From Chitinophagaceae bacterium (lineage in GTDB: Bacteria > Bacteroidota > Bacteroidia > Chitinophagales > Chitinophagaceae): a stretch of 10,862 nt of DNA. Shown here in pieces: positions 1 through 6,042 of the stretch (the stretch's first letter is position 1; each line of letters opens with the position of its first letter). The stretch spans positions 2,090 to 12,951 of the forward strand of contig PLXD01000280.1 of the NCBI GenBank assembly GCA_003151295.1, given 5' to 3'. The translations under genes and the position numbers were made by a program. Below the pieces are notes generated by a model. It made no database searches and was not told the origin of the DNA. It saw nothing but the letters and a program-made list of their open reading frames with translations.

Positions 1-239
1 GTCGTAAAGAGGAAGGAGGGGCTACCGGTTATGCCAAGCGCCTGAGTCACGGAGAGATCGGTAAGGGTCTCAACGATTATGACGCGATCTTTACCGAATT
101 GAAGCGGGTCGGATTCGACGGTTGGATCAGCATCGAAGACGGAGTGGATGGAATGGCGCAGCTAGAACGCAGCGTGGCATTCCTGCACCTTAAGATAGCT
201 AAATACTGGCCGCAAACTGAAATCCATACGATCTCATGA
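1..239 (+). CDS. Sugar phosphate isomerase/epimerase-like TIM barrel, C-terminal end (5' truncated)
   Basis: Only the last 78 codons are present (reading from position 3, TGA at 237-239). The fragment has the C-terminal signature of the xylose-isomerase-like TIM barrel superfamily (AP endonuclease 2 fold): a GYAKRLSHGEIGKG segment (fragment residues 9-22), an amphipathic helix, then GFDGWISIEDG (37-47). In this family the Glu of the last barrel strand (here E45) is a ligand of the catalytic metal. Members isomerise or epimerise sugars, sugar phosphates or keto acids in the cytoplasm, and some act on inositol derivatives. The stop codon overlaps the start of the next gene as ATGA, so the two are probably translationally coupled. 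The lactonase and GntP permease downstream point to a sugar-acid or related substrate. The exact reaction cannot be assigned from this fragment. Confidence 0.85.
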   Translation, partial: RKEEGGATGYAKRLSHGEIGKGLNDYDAIFTELKRVGFDGWISIEDGVDGMAQLERSVAFLHLKIAKYWPQTEIHTIS

Positions 240-1144
240 ACGCCACCCATTTATATTCCTCCCAATGTTTTCTTGGCGAAAGCCCCTTTTGGCATGAAGG
301 AAGGAAGAGTTGCTTCTGGGTAGATATCGAAGATCGCCGCCTTTTTGAATATTCCTGGCCTGCGGATCCCCTGCAGGGTTCAAATGCCTCGCATCCTCCT
401 CCCATGGTCCGACAATGGCAATTCGACAAAAGGGTAACGTTGGTGCTCCGGGACAAACAGGACCGGCTCCTCTTGGGCATGGAGGGTGGGCTGGCGAAAT
501 TCGACCTGGATACGGGTCGTCTGGAATGGCTGATGGATATAGAAAAAGAGATGTATAAACACCGTTGCAACGACGGAGGTATTGACAGCGAGGGACGCTT
601 ATGGGTCGGAACTCTCCACATGGACTTTGCAGAAGGAGCTGGCTCCCTGTATTGTATAGACGAAGACTTGTTCCTGCAGAAAAAAATCGCTGGGGTCACT
701 ATTTCCAATGGCTTGGTCTGGTCTCCCGATAATACAAGGCTCTATTATATCGATAGCCCCCGCCGGAGGGTAGATTCTTTTGTTTTCGATCCGGTATCCG
801 GCGCTATCCGGTTCGAGAAGGTCGCCGTTCAAATCCCGGAACATATGGGAGGACCCGATGGCATGGCCATTGATGAGGAAGGCATGCTCTGGGTAGCTCA
901 TTGGGGCGGCTTCGGCGTGTATCGCTGGAATCCCCTGACAGGGGAATTGCTGGACAGTGTCAAAGTCCCCGTGCCCAACGTGTCCTCTTGCGTTTTTGGC
1001 GGAGAAGAGCTGGATCACCTGATCATCAGCACGGCCCGGCAGGACCTCTCCGCGGAAGAGCTGGCCCGATACCCGCAGAGCGGGGATGTCTTCGTTGCCA
1101 GGCTTCCCGTAAAAGGCGCCCCGGTGTATTCCTGTAAATATTAA
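236..1144 (+). CDS. SMP-30/gluconolactonase/regucalcin-like lactonase
   Basis: This 302-residue protein has the normal length and motif order of the SMP-30/gluconolaconase/LRE family, six-bladed beta-propellers that use a divalent metal to hydrolyse sugar lactones to aldonic acids. All four metal-site positions known from regucalcin are recognisable: E15 in LGESP, N112 in RCNDG, N158 in ISNGL and D208 in PDGMAID. There is no signal peptide, so a cytoplasmic enzyme is expected. The start at 236 is supported by the ATGA overlap with the upstream isomerase-like gene and by LGESP falling about 15 residues in, as is usual. A loop with three prolines (residues 53-57) lies between blades and looks like a small lineage-specific insertion. 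The GntP permease follows 24 bp later, so all three genes likely form one operon for sugar-acid or lactone use. The family is firm; the substrate is not known. Confidence 0.92.
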   Translation: MNATHLYSSQCFLGESPFWHEGRKSCFWVDIEDRRLFEYSWPADPLQGSNASHPPPMVRQWQFDKRVTLVLRDKQDRLLLGMEGGLAKFDLDTGRLEWLMDIEKEMYKHRCNDGGIDSEGRLWVGTLHMDFAEGAGSLYCIDEDLFLQKKIAGVTISNGLVWSPDNTRLYYIDSPRRRVDSFVFDPVSGAIRFEKVAVQIPEHMGGPDGMAIDEEGMLWVAHWGGFGVYRWNPLTGELLDSVKVPVPNVSSCVFGGEELDHLIISTARQDLSAEELARYPQSGDVFVARLPVKGAPVYSCKY

Positions 1145-1168
1145 TTGCAATAATCCCTAACTTCATGA

Positions 1169-2539
1169 ATGATCCATTCTTTACCGTATGTATTGTTCTG
1201 TATGACTGCGGGTATCGGCCTGATCGTATTGCTGACGGCACGATTCAGGATCCCGGCCTTTTTCGCGCTATTATCCGTGGCGCTGCTCACAGGATTTCTA
1301 TTGGGCATGCCTTTCCAGGATATTCTCAATGCTATAAAGGATGGGTTTGGTAATATTCTGCGTTCCCTGGGATTGATCATCGTATTGGGAACGACGCTGG
1401 GAGCGTTACTGGAATATAACGGTAACACCAGGGTATTGGCCATCTTCCTGCTTCGGGTGATCGGCGAAAGATACGCGGCCCTTGCCATGAGCGTTACCGG
1501 CTTTATCGTGGGACTGCCGATCTTTTGCGATTCCGGCTTTATCGTCCTGAGCGGCCTGAACCGTTCCATTGCAGGAAGGACGGGCATCTCTCCCATCATC
1601 ATGAGCGTCTCGCTGGCAACGGGCCTGTATTCCGTGCATTGCCTCATCCCACCTCATCCGGGAGCGGCAGCAGCAGCCGGTCTGTACGGGGTCGATTTTG
1701 GAAAGCTGATATTGGCCGGGATGCTCGTAGCTGTTCCCGCCATGCTTGCAGGGCATGCATGGGCAAGATACGCGGGCAGGAAGTTCTCCAACGCAATAGC
1801 CGGCGAAGGATCCGCGCAAGTGAAGGGATCTATACAGGAACAAGGATCCGGAGAAGAGAAACGTTCCGGAGATCCTTCGTTCTTCGTTGCCTTCCTGCCG
1901 ATAGGGGTTCCCATCGCGCTGATCGCAATGCGATCTTTTATAAGTCTTGGAAAAGCGGCAGGTAGTTTTCCGGCACAACTGCTCGATTTTTTAGGAGAAC
2001 CGGTGATCGCTCTCTCGGTGGGTGTGTTGCTGGTATTTGCTAGCCGGAGGAAGTGGGCGAAGGAAACGATGACACACCTGCTAACGGAGGGAGCGGAAAA
2101 AGCGGGCGGTATCCTGGTGATCATCGGGGCAGGGGGCGCATTTGGCGCAGTATTGGCCGCAACCCATTTCGGGCAACAATTCGGAGGAATACCTGCACTT
2201 GGACGAATGGGCATCCTGTTTCCTTTTTTACTAAGCTTTCTATTGAAAACGGCACAGGGATCCTCCACAGTAGCCATTATCACGGCGGCCACCATTGTCC
2301 AGCCGCTGTTGCCGGTCCTGGGCATTCAGTCCGAGAGCGGGCGGTTGTTATGCCTGTTAAGCATGGGCGCGGGTTCTATGATGATCTCCCATGCCAACGA
2401 CGCTTATTTCTGGGTCATCGCTAAATTCTCCGGACTGGAAATGCGGACGATGCTCAGCGTATATTCGTTGGCGAGTTTATTCATGGGACTGGCCGCATTC
2501 GGAATGGTTTGCATTTTTGACTGGCTGATCCGGTTTTAA
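1169..2539 (+). CDS. GntP-family gluconate/sugar-acid permease
   Basis: This is a 456-residue, very hydrophobic protein of the GntP family (gluconate:H+ symporters and relatives for other sugar acids or hydroxy acids). It shows family signatures: GFIVGLPIFCDSGFIVL around residues 111-127, the HCLIPPHPGAAAAA segment (157-170) and an AQGSSTVAIITAA segment near 365. Roughly a dozen membrane spans are apparent, split into two halves by a hydrophilic loop at about 200-240. That loop carries a six-residue repeat that is described separately. The chosen start at 1169 gives an N-terminus that runs straight into the first span; another ATG at 1165 is in a different frame. It lies 24 bp after the lactonase gene and is probably co-transcribed with it, supplying the substrate for the pathway. 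The family is clear, but gluconate itself is only one of several possible substrates. Confidence 0.92.
   Translation: MIHSLPYVLFCMTAGIGLIVLLTARFRIPAFFALLSVALLTGFLLGMPFQDILNAIKDGFGNILRSLGLIIVLGTTLGALLEYNGNTRVLAIFLLRVIGERYAALAMSVTGFIVGLPIFCDSGFIVLSGLNRSIAGRTGISPIIMSVSLATGLYSVHCLIPPHPGAAAAAGLYGVDFGKLILAGMLVAVPAMLAGHAWARYAGRKFSNAIAGEGSAQVKGSIQEQGSGEEKRSGDPSFFVAFLPIGVPIALIAMRSFISLGKAAGSFPAQLLDFLGEPVIALSVGVLLVFASRRKWAKETMTHLLTEGAEKAGGILVIIGAGGAFGAVLAATHFGQQFGGIPALGRMGILFPFLLSFLLKTAQGSSTVAIITAATIVQPLLPVLGIQSESGRLLCLLSMGAGSMMISHANDAYFWVIAKFSGLEMRTMLSVYSLASLFMGLAAFGMVCIFDWLIRF
1808..1879 (+). repeat. 18-bp tandem repeat inside the permease gene (hexapeptide repeat)
   Basis: The word GGATC(C/T) starts at 1808, 1826 and 1844, exactly 18 bp apart and in the reading frame, and a decayed fourth unit starts at 1862 (CGTTCC). 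The units encode GSAQVK, GSIQEQ, GSGEEK and RSGDPS, a polar Gly/Ser/Glu/Gln/Lys-rich linker at residues 214-237 between the two membrane halves of the GntP-like permease. The pattern suggests past duplication of a small in-frame unit in a loop that tolerates length change. The third positions and inner bases have diverged, so it is not a recent expansion. Confidence 0.6.
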
Positions 2540-2562
2540 GGAATCGTCTTAAAGCCATTCCT

Positions 2563-2660
2563 GTACGAGTCACTAGGGATTTCAGGACGAGTCAATAGTT
2601 TTAGCCGGACGAGTCAAGTTGCATCATAACCGGACACATACTATAATGAAGGTGGACACT
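2563..2660 (+). promoter_or_regulatory. Phased array of five GGAC-type direct repeats upstream of the FtsX permease
   Basis: Three copies of G(T/G)ACGAGTCA start at 2563, 2585 and 2607, each exactly 22 bp apart. They are followed by two copies of GGACAC(A/T)TA starting at 2632 and 2654, again 22 bp apart, with 25 bp between the two groups. All five units share (G/T)AC preceded by G, on the same strand and at about two helical turns per step, so most would face the same side of the DNA. The first three contain the small dyad GAC-GA-GTC. The array ends about 90 bp before the permease start and lies wholly between genes. This arrangement fits a multi-site operator or enhancer for a regulator that binds cooperatively. 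The binding protein is unknown. Confidence 0.6.
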
Positions 2661-2711
2661 TATAGGTTAGCATTAAAATCAAAATAGCTGACAATCAATG
2701 GTTTAAATTAT

Positions 2712-2727
2712 TTGTATGCATTTTGCA
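2712..2727 (+). promoter_or_regulatory. Candidate sigma-54 (-24/-12) promoter for the FtsX permease
   Basis: The stretch TTGTATGCATTTTGCA has a good -12 half (TTTGCA, with GC at 2725-2726). Twelve bases upstream is a weaker -24 half in which the consensus GG is TG (2713-2714) and only part of TGGCACG is matched. The expected start of transcription would be near 2738, just ahead of the ATG at 2752. The repeat array at 2563-2660 would then lie roughly 80-175 bp upstream, a typical place for enhancer-binding protein sites. The same bases also form a small dyad (ATGCA-TTT-TGCAT, 2716-2728), so the match could be coincidental. No good TAnnTTTG -7 element was seen in this gap. Confidence 0.35.
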
Positions 2728-2751
2728 TGAATAAAACAAAATATAAGGATC

Positions 2752-5175
2752 ATGATAAGAAGTTACCTCAAAACAGCTTTCAGAAGCCTTCTGAAAAATA
2801 AGGGCTTTACTGCAATAAATGTCTTAGGGCTCACGCTGGGACTGGCTAGCTGCCTGCTGATTATTTTTTATGTTTTTGATGAACTAGGCTATGACCGCTA
2901 TAATGAAAAAGCCGACCGTATTTACCGCGTAAATGATGATATCAAATTCGGAGGCAATACAAACTCTTATGCTGTATCGCCCGCGCCTGCCGCCGCTGCA
3001 TTAAAGATCGCTTTTCCCGAGATCGAACAGGTAGTACGATTCAGGAACAACGGTGGGTTCCAAGTTAAGATGGGCAATCAGAATATCCAGGAGTATATGG
3101 TGGTCTATGCCGACCCGTCCATTTTTGATGTTTTTACACTGCCAATGATCGACGGCAACCCCGCGAATGCTTTAACGGAACCGCATACCGTCGTGATAAC
3201 CGAGCACACCGCTACAAAATATTTTAACAATACCAATGTAGTAGGGAAATTCCTGACTTTCAATGATACGGCGCTTTATAAAGTAACCGGTGTAATCAGA
3301 GACATACCCGCGCAATCGCATTTCAACTTTGATTTTTTTATATCGATGACCACATTGGATGAAAGTAAAGATATTAGCTGGTTTAACAACAATTTCAACA
3401 CTTACCTGTTGCTCAAACCGAGCGCCGATTACAAAAAGCTGGAAAGTAAACTGCCTGGATTTTTAAGAACGCAGGCCGGCCCGCAATTGCAAAGCGTGCT
3501 GCATTTGACCTTTGATAAATTCGAGCAAAGCGGAAATTATTTCCGGCTTGGCCTCATCCCCCTTAAAAAGATACACCTTGAATCGAACATAGTAGCCGAA
3601 CTGGGTGCTAACGGAAACATACAATACGTATACATCTTTTCAGCCATAGCCATATTGATACTGCTTATCGCCTGCGCTAACTTCATGAACCTTTCCACGG
3701 CCCGTTCTTCAAACAGGGCAAAAGAGGTGGGTGTCAGAAAAGTATTAGGATCGCAGCGAAAATCCCTCATCGCTCAATTCCTGACTGAATCAATGATGGT
3801 CACCCTTGTTGCTGCCATAATCGCCGTTTTTGCTTCCTGGGCGCTATTGCCTCTCTTTAACCAAATGTCGGGCAAGGAATTAACGATTACTCCCCGAATA
3901 ATAGGATGGTTATTGCCCGTGTTATTGGGGATCATTATCATCATCGGCTGTCTTGCCGGTTTTTATCCTGCTTTTGTTCTTTCCGGTTTCCGGCCTGTCG
4001 AGGTACTTAAAGGCAGGATCGCTGCCGGCTTTAAGAATGGTCGATTACGTAGTTTCCTCGTGGTTTTTCAGTTTGCGATCTCTATTTTCTTAATCATAGG
4101 CACCCTGGTCATTTATAAGCAATTAAAATATATCCAAACCAAAGACCTCGGATACGATCGCGACCATGTACTTATAATACAGAATGTATGGACGCTTGGC
4201 AATAGGGCAAAATCTTTTAAACAGGCAGTTAAACAATTAGCGGGTGTTAAGAATGCCAGCCTTGCCGAGGCTTTGCCTACCTCGAATTATGGGGATGGCA
4301 CCACCTTTTTTAAAGACCAGTTGCTCGATCAGAAAAGAGCACTGAACACGCAGATATGGGGCATAGATGAGGATTACATCAATACCCTTGGAATAAAGAT
4401 GGCGAGCGGCAGAAATTTTTCGACCCAAATGCATACCGATTCTACGGGTTTGATTATAAACGAGACAGCTGCAAAGCTCCTGGGCTTTTCCGATCCGTTA
4501 AACCAAATGCTGTATAGACCCATAGACAATCTTGCCAAAACCCTGAAGGCCTATCATATTATCGGGGTAATGAAGGACTTTAATTTCAAGTCGCTGCGGG
4601 AGAATGTAACGCCTATGGTGTTTAATCTGGATCAAAGGAACGGGGCATTCAGCATGCGCGTTAATTCGGCCGATATCGCTGCCCTGCTGGCCCAGGTGAA
4701 AAGCAAATGGACGGAGCTTTCGCCCGGCCAGGAATTTAACTATTCTTTCATGGATGAAGACTTTGATGCGCTTTACCGCTCTGAGCAACGCATGGGTAAA
4801 ATATTCATCTCCTTTACCTCATTGGCGATCATCATTGCCTGCTTGGGCCTGTTTGGCTTAGCAGCCTATGCCGCAGAGCAGCGCACCAAAGAAATCGGTA
4901 TTAGAAAAGTGCTGGGGGCCGATACGTCGAGCATTGTGGGCCTGTTGTCAAAAGATTTCATGAAACTGGTGCTTATAGCCATCATTATTGCTTCGCCATT
5001 GGCGTGGCTGACTATGCAGAAATGGTTGCAGGGTTTTGCATACCGGGAAAATATTCAATGGTGGGTGGTGGCACTTGCCGGGTTTGCTGCAATTGTAATT
5101 GCCTTTCTAACGATATGCTTTCAATCCATAAAAGCAGCAATCGCCAACCCGGCGAAAAGCTTGAAAACCGAATGA
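2752..5175 (+). CDS. FtsX-family ABC transporter permease with MacB-like periplasmic domains
   Basis: This 807-residue protein has the duplicated architecture common among stand-alone Bacteroidota permeases. An N-terminal span (about 20-42) leads to a MacB_PCD-type periplasmic domain (about 43-285). Three spans of a first FtsX domain follow (293-315, 343-368, 385-410), then a span at 434-456, a second periplasmic domain (about 460-680) and three final spans (684-706, 738-757, 770-792), giving eight in total. Each FtsX domain has the cytoplasmic helix motif EVGVRKVLG (325-333) or EIGIRKVLG (714-722), which in type VII ABC systems contacts the ATPase. No ATPase gene is in the window, so the partner must be encoded elsewhere. 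Such systems act as mechanotransmitters or in export of peptides, lipids or drugs rather than classic uptake; the substrate here is unknown. The gene is visibly more A/T-rich than its neighbours and has its own complex upstream region. Confidence 0.93.
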   Translation: MIRSYLKTAFRSLLKNKGFTAINVLGLTLGLASCLLIIFYVFDELGYDRYNEKADRIYRVNDDIKFGGNTNSYAVSPAPAAAALKIAFPEIEQVVRFRNNGGFQVKMGNQNIQEYMVVYADPSIFDVFTLPMIDGNPANALTEPHTVVITEHTATKYFNNTNVVGKFLTFNDTALYKVTGVIRDIPAQSHFNFDFFISMTTLDESKDISWFNNNFNTYLLLKPSADYKKLESKLPGFLRTQAGPQLQSVLHLTFDKFEQSGNYFRLGLIPLKKIHLESNIVAELGANGNIQYVYIFSAIAILILLIACANFMNLSTARSSNRAKEVGVRKVLGSQRKSLIAQFLTESMMVTLVAAIIAVFASWALLPLFNQMSGKELTITPRIIGWLLPVLLGIIIIIGCLAGFYPAFVLSGFRPVEVLKGRIAAGFKNGRLRSFLVVFQFAISIFLIIGTLVIYKQLKYIQTKDLGYDRDHVLIIQNVWTLGNRAKSFKQAVKQLAGVKNASLAEALPTSNYGDGTTFFKDQLLDQKRALNTQIWGIDEDYINTLGIKMASGRNFSTQMHTDSTGLIINETAAKLLGFSDPLNQMLYRPIDNLAKTLKAYHIIGVMKDFNFKSLRENVTPMVFNLDQRNGAFSMRVNSADIAALLAQVKSKWTELSPGQEFNYSFMDEDFDALYRSEQRMGKIFISFTSLAIIIACLGLFGLAAYAAEQRTKEIGIRKVLGADTSSIVGLLSKDFMKLVLIAIIIASPLAWLTMQKWLQGFAYRENIQWWVVALAGFAAIVIAFLTICFQSIKAAIANPAKSLKTE

Positions 5176-5237
5176 GGCGGCGTTCAATAGCGTTCAATTT
5201 AAAAAGACAATCCCTTGCATAAAGCGCCGGTTGCACT

Positions 5238-6014
5238 TTAGCCAAAAATCCCCCTCACCTGCCCGCCATCGACGGAGATCGTCTGCCCGGTGATATATTT
5301 TGAGGAAGGACTCAGCAGCCATATTGCCAGGGATGCCAGGTCGGCGGCATCTCCTAAAAAGCCGACCGGTATCTGTTCCAAAGCCTGTTTCCTGACTGCC
5401 TCACGATCCATCTTCGTTTGTTCGACCTTCTTCTGGTATACCCGCTCGATGGAAGGCGTATTATGCGAACCCGGAGCGAGTATATTCAAGGTCACCCCGC
5501 TGGCAGCAATCTCCCGGGAGAGCGTCTTTACAAAGCCGGCAACGGCCACCCGGAAAGAATTGCTCAATACGAGGTTTTCCAGGGGTTGTTTTACTGAGGA
5601 GCTTTCTATATAGAGTATACGCCCATACCCGGCGCTCATCATCTTAGGCGCCAGGGATTGGGTGAGCTCCACTTTCCACCGGAGGATCTGACGGTAGGCT
5701 GTATCCCAGTCTTCCATTGACGTCTCCATCACCGTTTTTGCCGGGGGACCTCCTGCATTTACCAGGATGCCATGGATGCTCTCCTCCCGTGTCATGGCCA
5801 ACAGCTTTTCGCGGGTATTGCTTTGCGTGATATCACCCGCCAGTATCCTGATCCGGTCAGGAGCTCCAGACTGCAAGTCTTTCAGTTTATCCTCGTTCCT
5901 TGCAATGGCTATGATGCGGGAGCCTTCGCCGGTGAGCGCCTCCGCGATGGCTTTTCCGAAGCCCGAACTGGCGCCGCACACAATGAATAATTGATCCCTG
6001 ATTTTTAAGTCCAT
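5238..6014 (-). CDS. SDR-family (short-chain dehydrogenase/reductase-like) protein with atypical active site
   Basis: The 258-residue protein has the SDR Rossmann fold: a nucleotide-binding loop CGASSGFG (13-20) in place of the usual TGxxxGxG, VNAGG (85-89), the strand ending in SSS (138-140), and a C-terminal TGQTISVDGG (242-251). Where classical SDRs have catalytic Tyr-x-x-x-Lys, this protein reads SNSFR (151-155), so Tyr is replaced by Ser and Lys by Arg. This resembles the annotated subgroup of 3-oxoacyl-ACP-reductase-like SDRs noted for imperfect cofactor and catalytic motifs (from memory, the CDD BKR_like_SDR_like group). It is cytoplasmic and has no signal peptide. It starts 28 bp after the end of the GHL6-like gene on the same strand and is probably its operon partner. 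The fold is certain; dehydrogenase activity is not, and a binding or altered-chemistry role is possible. Confidence 0.88.
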   Translation of the reverse strand: MDLKIRDQLFIVCGASSGFGKAIAEALTGEGSRIIAIARNEDKLKDLQSGAPDRIRILAGDITQSNTREKLLAMTREESIHGILVNAGGPPAKTVMETSMEDWDTAYRQILRWKVELTQSLAPKMMSAGYGRILYIESSSVKQPLENLVLSNSFRVAVAGFVKTLSREIAASGVTLNILAPGSHNTPSIERVYQKKVEQTKMDREAVRKQALEQIPVGFLGDAADLASLAIWLLSPSSKYITGQTISVDGGQVRGIFG

Positions 6015-6042
6015 GATAAGAAATTAATAAGGCCCAAAATTA

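Noticed and set aside
599..1150. Long minus-strand open frames opposite the lactonase and the permease
   Set aside because: They lie fully antisense to genes with strong family motifs, show no recognisable domain and look like frame shadows in G+C-rich coding DNA.
2539..2562. Inverted repeat AGGAAT/ATTCCT just after the GntP-like gene as a terminator
   Set aside because: The stem is 6 bp, the loop is 12 bases and no U-run follows. It may form weakly but does not meet the intrinsic-terminator pattern.
5176..5237. Bidirectional terminator between the convergent permease and SDR genes
   Set aside because: Only short imperfect arms (AAAG/CTTT and CGGCG/CGCCG far apart) are seen. A tandem CGTTCAAT duplication (5181-5198) is present but has no clear role.
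2540..5237. Transposon or integron carrying the FtsX gene
   Set aside because: No transposase, integrase, terminal inverted repeats or target-site duplication could be found at either edge.
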